Source of the DNA: Symbiodinium natans
Lineage: Eukaryota > Sar > Dinophyceae > Suessiales > Symbiodiniaceae
NCBI GenBank assembly: GCA_905221605.1
Contig: CAJNDS010000979.1
Span: forward strand, 758,319 to 812,318
Length of the DNA stretch: 54,000 nt
Direction of reading: 5' to 3'
Made by a program: the position numbers and the translations under genes
In this document: positions 29,501-40,388 of the stretch, piece by piece
Layout: every line of letters starts with the position of its first letter
Numbering within the stretch: position 1 is the stretch's first letter
Notes under the pieces: generated by a model
Database searches by the model: none
Seen by the model: the letters and a program-made list of their open reading frames with translations, nothing else
What the model was told of the DNA's origin: nothing

Positions 29501-29931
29501 CTTTCCTATTCTTGACCTTTACTTTCTTGCTTCTCTTTTATGTTTCTCCATGTGTCTCCTCTTTTGATCTGCAAATAGTCAACCGCAAGCAATGTCCCCA
29601 CATTTTCATCTTCCTTCTCTTGTCCCCATCCCGTGTTCCTTTCCTCTTCTTCCTTCCCTTACTTTTGAGTTGGCCACTTCAATGGACACTTGAAGAAAGT
29701 CAAGCGTAAGAAAGGACAATGAAGGCAATGACAAGAGACAAGAGAGGAGGAGGAGTTAGTTCTCCTTGCTCCTTCTCATTTCCCTCAACCTCTTGCATTC
29801 CCTGTCGTGTTTTCTTTTGTCATTGTTGTTCTTCTTCGAAAGGGGTGGAAAGGGTCTTGAAAGAGCAAGAGATGGAGAAACAGAGAAAACGAGAGAGCGT
29901 GCCAACGAAGAGGAGGAAGGACCTCTTTTGT

Positions 29932-29966
<35 letters not shown>

Positions 29967-30329
29967 TTGGTTTATTCTCTGACTATTGTTCTCCCTGGGC
30001 CATTTTCGGATTCTAAGAAAAAAGGAAGCGAGAGGAGGAAAGGGAGGAGGGATGGGGGCGAGAAGGGGGGAAAGGAAAGAAAGGACGGCGAGTGAGGGAG
30101 AAAGGCAAATATCACATGAAGGAAAACAAGCGGGATGAGAAAACAAGGCTGAGAGAAGCAATCGAAACATCTTGCGGAAGACATGCTAGAGTACAAATCG
30201 GTAGTCATACATGTCTGTGACATACATAGACGTAGACCCAACCTGCGCTGCGATCTGCGAGTGCTCAGCAGCTAATTGGCCGCCTCTTTGTTCCACCCTA
30301 TCACCAAATAAACCCTAAAGGTCTTTGCC

Positions 30330-31310
30330 ACATTTATATATATATGTATATATGTATACACTGATATACAAATATATGTCACATACTAATTATGTGTTTT
30401 GTAAGGGCAGGTTTTCGCGCCCACCTTTTCTTTCGGGTTTTTGTTTACGAGTGTCTGCGCAGGCAAGATTCAATGTTTCATTCATAGCGTGTTTTAAACT
30501 TCAGGGCACCACAAGTTGTGTTTGGGAGGTCTTTCATGACCTATTGCGAGACTGAGATGGAAGATAGGAGACGGTTGAGATGTGGGCTCCCCTACCTCGT
30601 GTCGGGATATTAAAGCGCTCTTATTCGTTTGCGAAAGAGTTCTTCTATCTCTGAGTAGGAGATGAAATAGCTCTTCTATATTCTCATAGGAAATGAAAGA
30701 ACCTTGGTTTTTGTATTTGTGAAAAGGTTACACTTGATTGACCAGCAGCCTCGCCCACCTTGTGCCAGTGTGAGAGTCGGCGCGTGATTTCCGTATGTAA
30801 TGGACATAGTAGAGAACTCTCTCTCTTTCCGGCGCAAAGCTAGAGGAGGTCTCTCATGACCAATTGCGAGACTGAGACAGAAGATAGGAGATGGTAAAAA
30901 TGTGAGCTCCCCTACCTAGTGTCGGGAGATTAAAACGCGAGTTCTTCGATCTCTGAGCAGGAGATGAAATAGCTCCTCTATCTTCTCATAGGAATTGAAA
31001 GAACTCCTGTTTTTTTGTATTTGTTATATAGTTACCCTTGATTGACCAGCAGCCTCGCCCACTTTGTGCCAGCTTGTACAACAAGTGCTTTGAGCGATAT
31101 GTCTTGAAAATTTCAACCATATGTCATATATATATATATATATACACTGACACATAAATATATGTCACGTACTACTTATGTGTTTTGTAAGGGCAGGTTT
31201 TCGTGCTCACCTTTTATTTCGTATTTTTGTTTACGACTGTCTGCGCAGGCAAGATTCAATGTTTGATTCGTAGCGTGTCTTAAACTTCAGGGCGACACAA
31301 GTTGTGTTTA
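30330..31310 (+). repeat. Duplicated block of about 0.2-0.45 kb
   Basis: 30330-30523 matches 31118-31309 (GTGTTTTGTAAGGGCAGG, CTGCGCAGGCAAGATTCAAT) and 30524-30770 matches 30845-31072 (ATTGCGAGACTGAGA, TTGATTGACCAGCAGCCTCG). Both pairs have diverged. No frame is conserved, so non-coding is likely. Confidence 0.85.
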
Positions 31311-32320
31311 CTTTGGTTTGGACTTTGGATTGAAGTGTTTGTAAGGCAGAGTAAAACTTGTGTTTTTGGTTGAGAATGTCTTTCTAAGGTCTTTTCCGTG
31401 TTTCAGAAGTTAATGTTTACATTTGGTTTTGTGTTCAAGGGACAATGAGCAATTTACGACAGGTTTGATTTTCGGCTTAGTCTGTGTTTTAACTACTTGC
31501 ACAGACAAGTTTTAAGCCTGACAAAAAGGGGTTCCCACTTTATACGTAAAGGTCCATGACACATCAGCCCTAAAGACCCTTAAGCCCCAAAAAACCCCAA
31601 GCCATAACAGCTCTAAAAAACACAAAAACCCAAAAGACCCTAGACCTTTCGGGGTTCAGGGTTTAGGGATGTCAGGCCCAAAGCCTTTTGCAACCCATTG
31701 TATCTGTCCATGAACCGTAAATTGTTGAACGATCAAATCCTAGAGCCTGCGACCGCTTCAACAAACATTAAGACCTAAACCATCCCTAAACCCTACAACA
31801 CTCAACCTTAAACCAAAACCCTAAGCCCTGAACCATAAACTCTAAACCCTGAACCCTAAACCGTAAACCCTAGAGCCGAAAACCTAAGTAGAATGAGCTA
31901 TAAAGCAATGAGAAACTAGGTCCAGTAACTTCTGGATTTAAAATTATACATTATGTGTCTATAAAAAACCCTATGCGTAATTTACTCCACAAGAGCTAGT
32001 AAGAAGCAATAGACGCATAACCCCGAAAGGTGCCGGCCTCATATATATATATATATATGTACCCCCCCTTCAGCGACCTGCCCTTTTTAGGCCTTTTTTA
32101 CAAAGAGAGAATAACGAAGGCCCAAAAGTGGCGTAGTTAATCACCGGGTAATGAAGGACATCTATTGGGACACCCACCTCACAGGCCCCGATAAGCCAGC
32201 ATTGGATTAATCTATATTTTGAATCTGAAGCGGACAATGCTTTTTTTAGGTTTTTAGATCTTTGGTTTTTTCTAGGCAAATTGTGCGTTTAACGGGCAAA
32301 TAATGTTTTGTTGAGCAACC
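31311..32320. other. Unique AT-leaning DNA, few heptamers
   Basis: Degenerate CCCTAAA units at 31780-31870 and (TA)n at 32040-32058. A minus frame at 32070-32279 is not supported by splice sites or domains. Confidence 0.4.
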
Positions 32321-33430
32321 TATATATTTTTCATGTATACAATTGTGTTTGTACTAGGCAAAGAACCAATCAAATACTATCTGACAAGTCCACTGAAATA
32401 CCTTATGTTTACATATTCATGAAACATTGTGCTTATTATTGTATGCGAATTTAACTCCTGGAGTATTGAGTAAATAGCCCAATGTGACTCAAGCGAATAC
32501 TATTCAAAATACCATACTCAACTAACATATGAAATAAACACGAACGGCAACGGAAGCGATTCTACTTAAATAACAATGTAAAAGACTTCTCAACTACCAA
32601 ATAAAGACCACTTATATACCTTCCTAGCAAAGTAGTTAGTAAAGGCCATAGCTTTGTACATAAAAAGAATTTGTACTAGGCAAAGTATAAACCAAATACT
32701 ATCTGAAAAGTACACTGTAATAACTTATGGTTACATATTCATGAAATATTTCTTGGGTTGAAATCATCATTCTATGCGATTTATCTACTAGAGTAAGTAT
32801 TGAGTAAATAGCCCAATCTGACTCAAATCACCAACTAATACCCAACCAAAATGTGAAATAAAAACTAATGGAAATAGAGCACTATTCAAAATACCATACC
32901 CAACTAAAACATGCAATAAACACGAATGGAAATAGAAGCGGTTCTACTTACATAACAATGTAAAAGACTTCTCAAGTACTAAATAAAGACCACTTATATA
33001 CCTTCCTAGAAATATAGCTAGTAAAGGCCATGCACAAGAATGCTGCTTTGTACATGAGAAGAATGTGTGCTAGGCAAAGTATTAATCAAAGACTATCTGA
33101 AAACTCCACTGAAATATCTTATGTTTACATATTCATGAAATAGCGCCCAATTTGACTCAAGTGACTACTATTTAAAGGATCGTACTCAACCAAAATACGA
33201 AATAAACACTAACAGCAATAAAAGCGATTCTACTTGCATAACAATGAAATCTTTGTTTCTGAAGTATTTCATTGAGACCACTTATATACTATGTCCGAAA
33301 GGCACAATTTGCAGAAGCAAGCTAAAAAATGCACAAGCAATCTTCCTAGAAAAGTACTTAGTGAAGGCCATGCACAAGCAAATTCGCAAGTACAAAAACA
33401 CACTTAAAATGCGTAGTTATTGCCACGAAA
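32320..33430 (+). repeat. AT-rich long repeat, three copies
   Basis: GTACTAGGCAAAG, AAATACTATCTGA and TTATG.TTACATATTCATGA recur near 32350, 32670 and 33065, each followed by AACAATGTAAAAGACTTCTC-type sequence. Period about 320-400 bp. Confidence 0.8.
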
Positions 33431-33439
33431 AGGCGAACC

Positions 33440-33600
33440 AAAAAAACATACCAAAACCACAAAACCAAAAAAAGAAACAAAAAACACAATTTTCCGGAAC
33501 TCTTGAAGAAGCTTCGTAGGGATTCCTGAGAGTTCCGGAATTTTTTGGGGTTTTTTTGTTTTTTTTTTTTTTTGGTTTGGTGCTTTTGGTTTTTAATTGC
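33440..33600. mobile_element. Foldback with A/T arms
   Basis: ACCAAAACCACAAAACC and AATTTTCCGGAACTCTTGA on the left mirror AGAGTTCCGGAATTTTTT and GGTTTGGTGCTTTTGGTTTT on the right. Confidence 0.6.
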
Positions 33601-33925
33601 CCGTGTATTCGGATTTAGTTTCATTTTAGTCTACGCCCTAAGCAACACGCTATATTGCACACCGAGTTTGCTTGCAGTGCAGCTGGCTGACTTAAGACAA
33701 GGCGAAAAAGGGTAGGTCACTGGGGGGGGGGTACCATATATATATATACATATATATATATATAAATATATTATATGCGTGTGCTTTTATAACCTGCACC
33801 ATTCATCACCATGGCCAAATTAGCTATCCAATCAAGATACCGCCCCGACAGTCTGAGTTTGTGAAGGGCTCATTGGGGCTGCAACATCCTGTGCAAACCC
33901 TAAACCCCAAACCCCAAACCCCAAA

Positions 33926-34249
33926 CGCTACTATTGCCCCATTGCGAGCAAGCAGCTTGTGAGGTTCCGTCTCAAGGGCTCTCCGCCCAGCATGTTAGAG
34001 GAAGGCACAAACCCAGAGAGCTCATTGGCAATACCCCCTTAATGGAAGCATTGGCCCACTTCGGCGGCAGCGACTACGATGAACTTGCAGAATCCAGGCT
34101 AAGAGCCTCATAGCCTGGGCATGCAGGTGCCGGCGCAGTATAACCCCAGCCACATGCACCGCCAGCATTCAAAAAACCACAGCATCCTCCAAATCTCAGG
34201 CCACAATGTGCAGTTCGGGATTTGCTTTTGGTGTTTGCGACACTCTTAA
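33926..34249 (+). CDS. Cluster of short open segments before the RING gene
   Basis: Three frames follow one another: YYCPIASKQLVRFRLKGS (33926-34042), MEALAHFGGSDYDELAESRL (34042-34113) and MQVPAQYNPSHMHRQHSK to FGICFWCLRHS (34121-34249). The first runs into an F2 remnant (CCCAGAGAGCTCATTGG, about 34012). They could be exons of a gene ending just upstream of 34314. No domain recognised. Confidence 0.3.
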
Positions 34250-34313
34250 GGTCTGCTGCTTAGGCTTTTTGGCCTGTTAAGGCTTAAGGAATTTAGGAGA
34301 TCGCGGCGCGGCC

Positions 34314-36916
34314 ATGTTCGAGTGCAACATCTGCTTCGAGACTGCGTCCGAGCCTGTCGTAACACGCTGCGGCCATCTGCACGCCCCTAAGTTTCAGCTC
34401 CGGCCTTTTTTTGGGGATCTCAACCCCCCCCCCCATTTCCCCCCCCCCCCAAGAAAAGAAGGACCTGAGGTGTGGACCCCTATGTTTGGGAGCATACGCA
34501 TTACCAGCTTATCGACTCAACCCTTACCCAGGTTTGGGGCTTGTGGAGGGCTTTGCACCCTGAGTTTAAACACTTACAACTTACAACTTAAAACCCCTCT
34601 GGCGAATTTAGAGTTTAAGGTTTCCGCCCTTCTTGTTAGGCGAAAAGCAGACCATGTTACACGTAGGAATGCTGGATTGCTGGAATAGAGGCTACACTAG
34701 CGTATCATGGTCGTTAAATGGCGATGCGGCGATGTGTCAACACCCAGGCAGCAAGATGTTGAGCCCAAGCTGGCTCCCCCCTCCTGCCTCACCCCCGTAG
34801 TCCGAAAGGTTATGAGGGTCCAAGACCCAAGGGACACAAACCTTGTCTTCGCATGTGAGCTTGAGCAGGGGGTGCTGCTCCTCAGCTCCTAAGCTTCGCC
34901 AGGAACCCTGAGCCACATAGCCTGATTTAAGGTTTAGGGTTTAGGGTTTAGGGTTTAGGGTTTAGGGTTTAGGGTTTAGGGTTTAGTTCAGGGGCATGCA
35001 GCCTACGGGCTCTCGTAGGCCTAAACCCTCAACCCAGAGCCCATCCTCCGTCGCGAAGAGGTTCTGCTGGAAGTGCCTGCATCTGTGGCTGTCGGCACCC
35101 AGGAGGCCTGCCAGGAGTCGGGGGTTGTATAGGGTGCATTGGAATTTACATTAGTTTTTTTTTTACTGCTAGTATTTACTCTTATTATTGTTGTGAGTAG
35201 TGCTAGTATTACCACTATTGTTGTTGTGAGTAGTAGTCGTATTGTTATATTTGGTGTTATGTATTACAATTATGATTATGATTTATTTGTTATGCAATGG
35301 TTATTGGTTTGATGGCTTGGGGGCTTGGGTGTGTGTTTTTTGGGGATTTGATCTAAATGAGGGGCCATTTGCGGTACCGCAGGCTATAAGCAGTGCATAA
35401 CATGCTGCAAGAGAGGTAGCAGAACCCCACAGCCACCACCATTTCGAGGGCTGTTAAGGGTTTGGGCTTTGGGGCTAAGCCAAAAACCCCAAGCCCAAAA
35501 CCCTAAACCCTAATCCTGAAACACTCTCGCTGAGCATTGCGATCATGACCTGGTCTAAGTTCGTTGCAATTGAGCGAGATAAGGCGAGCAGGCTGGCAGC
35601 TGAACCCTAGACCCTAAACCCTGAACCCTGAACCCTGAACCCTGAACCCTGAACCCTGAACCCTGAACCCGAAACCGCGCTCAGAGGGCTTTGAGGGCCA
35701 ACCTAGACTGGCTTACATGGGACAACCCTAAACCCTAAACCCTAAACCCTAAACCCTAAACCCTAAACATAGGGGCCCTGGGGCCACCAAGCTCCATGGG
35801 CAACTCCCAACTCCTCGGCCAGAGGCTGTGCTTGAAAGCCCTTTTTGACTTACCAGGGTTTAGGGTTTAGGGTTTAGGGTTTAGGGTTTAGGGTTAGGGT
35901 TTAGGGTTTAGGGTTAGGGTTTAGGTTTAGTAACGTGGGTTGTGGGGAGTGTAAAAGGATGCTAAGTAGACTTACGAAGTTAAGAGAGCTTCCAAGTCGG
36001 GCTTTGAGGGTCTAAGGGAAGTTCTATGGCCCTTGAATTTGTTCCCTTACCTCCTTTGAAGGGTTCCGCAGTGGGGGCCCTTGATTTGTATAGGGTACAT
36101 AAGGGGTAAAAACGGTTAATCAACTAAGGACGCTTATGAGGGACCTCAGGGGTTATTTAGGGTCCATTTAGTGGCTACTTAGGTATATAGGGACGATATA
36201 AGGTTTCTAGAGGCATTCCAGAGGGGTCATTTCTAGGTCCTCATACCCCCTTTGTATGGGGTCCCCTTTTTGAGGGCCCATATGAAGGGGGCCAAGAAAC
36301 TACCCTAAGAGAGGGAGCCTGAAGAAGGTCTACCTTCGGAAGCCTGCAGCCCAGCGACGGCCGCAGCAGCTGTCCTGTCTGCAAGGTCAGAATCTGAGCT
36401 GTCCTCTGCTTCAGAGTTTTGGGGGTTACCCTAAGCCATAAGCCCTAAAACCCTAAAACCCTAAAACCTAGAGAGCGAAAGCTGCGCGGAATTCCAAAGC
36501 TGAGATCAGGAACATGCAAACCTCGAGACCCTCAAACGGCCTGCTTTTTGGCTCAGAATCTGGGCCCTGAATACTACCATTTGCTTAAGACCCCGCAAAG
36601 ACAGGAAGATAATAGTCATCCTCTAGATTCCGCTTAGAAGGAAGAATATTCCTTTGTTTATACATGTACATATATATATATATGTATTTGTTTTTGTTTT
36701 GTCATTTTTTAGGGGGGGGGGTTCTGAAGTAACTAGTAGAATAAGCTCACCTTGCACCCTCAGGCGGCTGTGTCGGCACAGACGGTCATTCCAGTCTATG
36801 CACGCGACGGCAGCAGTGCGCCTGCAGAAAAGGAATGGGGGCCAAAGCTGGGATCAGAATGTCCACAAGCGGCCTATGCCCCATGCTTCTACAGGCCTCA
36901 TTACCTTCCGGCCTGA
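34314..36916 (+). CDS. RNF5/RNF185-type RING E3 ubiquitin ligase, four exons
   Basis: Exons: 34314-34378, 35061-35094, 36350-36385, 36764-36916; predicted 95 aa. Exon 1 gives FECNICFETASEPVV and RCGHL, exon 2 FCWKCLHLWLS, exon 3 PSDGRSSCPVCK, exon 4 AAVSAQTVIPVYARDGSS. Together they form a complete C3HC4 RING (CxxC, CGHxxCxxC, CPVC) followed by the VIPxY segment that is diagnostic of the RNF5/RNF185/RMA group, ER-membrane ligases in animals and plants. Introns 1 and 2 start GC (GCACGC, GCACCC), intron 3 GT; all end AG and all phases match. Intron 1 holds a C-run and a TTTAGGG array, intron 2 several heptamer arrays and an F4 element, intron 3 an F1 element. No C-terminal membrane helices are seen, so exon 4 may continue by splicing, or the protein is soluble. 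Confidence 0.85.
34929..34985 (+). repeat. TTTAGGG array inside RING-gene intron 1
   Basis: Eight heptamers in the sense of transcription, within 34379-35060. Confidence 0.95.
35730..35935. repeat. Opposed heptamer arrays in RING-gene intron 2
   Basis: CCCTAAA at 35727-35767 and TTTAGGG at 35857-35928 flank a 90-bp stretch. CCCTGAA repeats are at 35608-35670. Confidence 0.9.
36018..36305. mobile_element. F4 element, long form, in RING-gene intron 2
   Basis: AAGTTCTATGGCCCTTG at the left, GGGGGCCAAGAAACTACCC at the right. The interior includes a GAGGGACCTCAGGGGTTATT segment shared with 26.5 kb. It ends 44 bp before exon 3. Confidence 0.5.
36567..36740 (+). mobile_element. F1 element in RING-gene intron 3
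   Basis: GAATACTACCATTTGCTTAAG at the left and GGTTCTGAAGTAACTAGTAG at the right; (TA)n and a G-run inside. It is nested within a larger intron rather than being the whole intron. Confidence 0.5.
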
Positions 36917-37477
36917 AAACCCTAGCACAAGTCGTGAAGTGTACTTAAACACCACGACCTTGCGTCTTAAACCCTGAACCCTAGACCCTAACTTGAGCAA
37001 GACACTTCGGAAGGGGGTACCAATCTCTTTGTTCTACAAACTGTGCGTAGAATTATTAGAATCAATAAGGCACCCAAAGAGACATGCCATTCAAGTTATA
37101 AGCAGAATCTCTTAACAAATGATCTGTGGTATCTAATTCCTTTATTCCCTAGTAAGAACTAGTAGACTAGTAAGCATATAGAGGCCTGCGTTCACACACT
37201 AAAGCCGACGCCCTAAACCCTTCAACCCTCAAATTTATGTCATGTTGAAGCCTTGATGGCCCAAAAGGCCGAGCAGAACTGACTGGCTCTTGGTGGGAAG
37301 TTAGGGCAGTGGCCACCAACGAACACTTGAAGGCCCCCCAACACCCCAACACCCTGCACCTCAAACCTTAAATCCCTAGCCTTAAAGTTGTTTTCCGCCA
37401 CCTGAGCCTGTGGTCGAGGCTCTGCGTTTGTCGTTGCATCAAAGGTGGCTCTTCGGGAGCTTCACGTCCTGAGCTCG

Positions 37478-38322
37478 ATGTTTGAGAAAGGTTCGGCTAC
37501 GTCCGTAGCCTCGCGTCATCAACGGCTGACAAGCTTGAGCGCCAACCTGCAGGTTTGGGGGGTTCCGCGTCCCGAACCTGAACCAGCATTTTCCGGGCAG
37601 GATTGGCCTGGGTCGGCGGACACCGTCACGGTCAAGAATATTCCCTGTCGGATCCGGTCTCAGGAAGTTCTGTCGGCAGTGCGCGCACTGGGCTTCACAG
37701 AAAGCGACCTTCTTTACTTGCATCTTCCCGTGAAGCAGGGCCGGACTCCTTGCACTCTCGGCTATTGCTTCATCAGCTTTCGTACTGCGGCCCTGGCAAG
37801 GCAGTTTTGGGAGAAGTCCTCGGACTTGAGATTTCCGGAGCGCAACAGCTTGAAGGTCCCTCATGTCGAAGCTTCGACATCAGCGACTCGCAGTCGTGCG
37901 AGATCAATGCACGGGGAGGTGCTCTGGTTCAGGCGTGAGGCTGCCGCAGCTGTGGAGGTCGAAGTCGCCACAGGTCAGGATGAGTCTCTTGGTAGCTGAA
38001 TGAGTACACTTTAGCCCCAAACCCTAAACCCTAAACTTTTGGGATACTAGGATCCCCGATTTTGGGCGGCTTTATGAACTTAGCAACTCAGGTCGACAGC
38101 TGGGGGTCCCCTTTACTTGTCGGAGGCGCAGGATCAGGGTTCTCATCCAGAGGTCCATCGGATCCCTCAGGAAACAGTAACAACCTGGCTGCTGTGAGGC
38201 GGCACGAATTCTGTTGTGGGGTTTCACAGGCGTTTCTTTTTGATTCTTGGGTCCAAGTCAGCGCGCTTGCCCAGAGAGCCACGAAGGTCCGTTCATTTAA
38301 GTCCGAACGCATGAACGTTTAG
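37478..38322 (+). CDS. Mei2-like RNA-binding protein (RRM), two exons
   Basis: Exon A from ATG 37478 to 37991, exon B 38084-38322, predicted 250 aa. Residues about 49-112 form an RRM of the Mei2 C-terminal type: TVTVKNIPCRIRSQEVL, the LYLHLPV strand and GYCFISFRTAALARQFW. Mei2-like proteins bind RNA in yeast and plants and are a large group in dinoflagellates. The frame is open upstream to 37406, so an earlier exon is possible. The intron 37992-38083 (GT-AG, phase 1) coincides with an F7 element that contains three CCCTAAA-like units; without splicing the protein would end at TGA 37997. Exon B (VDSWGSPLLVGGAGSG) has no known domain. Confidence 0.75.
37992..38083 (+). mobile_element. F7 element acting as intron
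   Basis: GTAGCTGAATGAGTACACTT to CTTTATGAACTTAG, 92 bp. Same ends as 48832-48925. Heptamers (CCCCAAACCCTAAACCC) are inserted in its left half and are absent from the other copy. Confidence 0.6.
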
Positions 38323-38349
38323 GATGGGGGCCGCAACCCTGAATCCTAG

Positions 38350-38428
38350 TTTCAACGATCAGACCCAACGTGCTCTTTGGACAGCGGAGCAGCCGGATTC
38401 GCCAATGTGGTTCCAGAGAGCCACGTGA
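38350..38428 (+). CDS. Possible exon after the Mei2-like gene
   Basis: After AATCCTAG the frame reads FNDQTQRALWTAEQPDSPMW to a TGA. It could be a further 3' exon. Downstream, (TA)n at 38490-38560 and a 27-bp direct repeat (TCACATTTTATCAGCAGCAG) at 38621-38670 follow. Confidence 0.25.
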
Positions 38429-38703
38429 ATGCACATACAGCACTTGATTGGCCCATGGGATGTTGTATATGGATCGGCATTTTTCGGATCATGTATATAT
38501 ATCTATATATAGTATATATATACATATATATATGTATATATATATATACTTATTTATTTTTTTATGTATACACACGCGCACACACATACATATGCCACGG
38601 GCCAGAGATTCTCTGGAAGTCACATTTTATCAGCAGCAGATTGACTTCAAGTCACATTTTATCAGCAGCAGCAAGCTCTTTGCCAAGACCTTCGCTGTTT
38701 CAA

Positions 38704-38818
38704 GGCTTCAGCTTTCAGGGCTTAGGGTTTAGGGTTCAGGGTTCAGGGTTGAGGGTTTAGGGTTTAGGGTTTAGGGTTTATTTCAAGGCTTCAGCTCTCA
38801 GGATTTAGGGTTTAGGGT
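38704..38818 (+). repeat. TTTAGGG/TTCAGGG tract
   Basis: Heptamers with TTCAGGG and TTGAGGG variants lead into the TTTTGGGG block. Confidence 0.9.
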
Positions 38819-39360
38819 TTTGGGGTTTTGTTGTTTTGTGGTTTTGGGGTTTTGGGTTTTGGGGTTTTGGGGTTTTGGGGTTTTGGGGTTTTGGGGTTTT
38901 GGGGTTTTGGGGTTTTGGGGTTTGGGGTGTTGGGGTGTTGGGGTGTTGGGGTGTTGGGGTGTTGGGGTGTTGGGGGGGTTTTGGGGTTTTGGGGTTTTGG
39001 TGTTTTGGGGTTTTGGGGTTTTGGGGTTTTGGGGTCTTGGGGTTTTGGGGTTTTGGGGTTTTGGGGTTTGGGGTGTTGGGGTGTTGGGGTGTTGGGGTGT
39101 TGGGGTGTTGGGGTGTTGGGGTTTTGGGGTTTTGGGGTTTTGGGGTTTTGGGGTTTTGGGGTTTTGGGGTTTTGGGGTTTTGGGGTTTTGGGGTCTTGGG
39201 GTCTTGGGGTTTTGGGTTTGGTTTGGGGTTTTTGGGGTTTTTGGGGTTTTTGGGGTTTTTGGGGTTTTGGGGTTTTGGGGTTTTTTGTTTTTTTGGTTTT
39301 TTTGTTTTTTGGTTTTTTGGTTGTTTGGTTTTATGGCTTTTTGGTTTTGTTTTGGGGGGG
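38818..39360 (+). repeat. TTTTGGGG block with GGGGTGTT and T-rich variants
   Basis: Most of 540 bp is built from TTTTGGGG, with two runs of GGGGTGTT (about 38925-38970 and 39070-39120), then TTTTTGGGG and finally T-rich units, ending in a G-run. All six frames are open because the repeat lacks stops; the long Pro/Lys- or Gly/Phe-rich ORFs here are artefacts. The unit equals the telomere repeat of some ciliates. Confidence 0.95.
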
Positions 39361-39699
39361 GGGGGGGGGCGGTTCGGAGCCCTGCGCTTAGCAATCAACC
39401 CCGAAAACCTTAAGGTTTAGAGTGTAGGGTTTAGGGTTAGGGTTTAGGGTTTAGGGTTTAGGGTTTAGGGTGTAGGTTGTTTTTTCGGCTTGAAGCCTTT
39501 TGTGAGATCCTTTGAGTGCGTGGCCTCGCATCATGTGGAAGGCCCCTCGAGACCTCCAGGCCTCCATCCAGAACGCCGGGTTTAGATTTCAGGGTTCGGG
39601 GGCTGCCACCCTCAACCCTAAACCCTAGCCCGAAACCCTAAACCCTGAACCCTAGACCCTAAACCCTGAACCCTAAACCCTAAACCCTAACCCTCACGT

Positions 39700-39800
39700 G
39701 ATGGAGGCCCAGGTTGAGGAGCAAGCTCCCACGTTGTGCGAGGCTTCAGTGCTCATTCTCGGGTCCCAAGAGGGCACTGGGGGACCCCAATGAGAGGCTG
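39700..39800 (+). CDS. Possible exon
   Basis: After a CCCTAAC tract, MEAQVEEQAPTLCEASVLIL is open to TGA; a second frame (LGDPNERLNPSRLFAEE) is open too. Only one could be real. Confidence 0.2.
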
Positions 39801-40173
39801 AACCCCAGCCGACTGTTTGCTGAAGAACACCCCCCCCCCCCCCCCAAAAAAAAAAAAAACAAAAGAACATGGCGTTTAGTGTTTGGGGTTTCGTGTTAAG
39901 GGCTTACAATCCCTATCTTGCCCTTGATAAGGAATGATGTTGTTATTCTTGGGGAGGTTCTTCAGCAATCAGGAATTGCAGTGGCATTTCTTTTTGAGGC
40001 TCGACAGCCAGGACTGGTTCGACTCTGGCTGGGATAGGGTTGAGGGTTGAGGGGTTAGGGTTTAGGGTTTAGGGTTTGGGGCTTGGGGTTTAGGGTTTAG
40101 GGTTTAGGGTTTAGGGGTGTCCGTCGGGAGCTTAGGTGGCGAGATGTTTGAAGATGTTTACTGATATTCTTGG

Positions 40174-40286
40174 GGGTAGCTACATGGTCCCTCAGTAAGG
40201 GCCCTTACAAGGGGACCCCAAGGGCCCATAATTCAGAACCCTGTAGAGAAGGTAAGGGACCATATTAAGGGACCATGTAAGTACCC
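40174..40286. mobile_element. F4 inverted-repeat element
   Basis: GGGTAGCTACATGGTCCCTC mirrors AAGGGACCATGTAAGTACCC. Confidence 0.7.
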
Positions 40287-40388
40287 TTAGAGATGTGGGG
40301 TTTAGGGTTTATGGTTTAGGGTTTAGGGATATAGGTGTTAGGCAATTTGAAGTAGTCCCGCAGCGTTCTTGTAGCTGTCGTGCTTCAC

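Noticed and set aside
35500-35860. Protein-like frames such as NRAQRALRANLDWLTWDN and MGNSQLLGQRLCLKALF
   Set aside because: They lie inside intron 2 of the well supported RING gene, so they are probably chance frames. They are a warning about the weaker exon calls elsewhere.
36314-36430. Frame EREPEEGLPSEACSPA over RING exon 3
   Set aside because: A different frame of the same bases encodes SCPVCK, which completes the RING; the acidic frame is a shadow.
36541-36556. Possible relic of the dinoflagellate spliced leader (TTTTGGCTCA)
   Set aside because: Only ten bases match; in 54 kb on two strands such a match is not unusual, and the rest of the leader is absent.
38798-39420. Four to five overlapping ORFs of 187-198 codons
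   Set aside because: They translate a TTTTGGGG-type repeat that has no stop codons; composition is only Pro/Lys/Thr or Gly/Phe/Trp/Leu.
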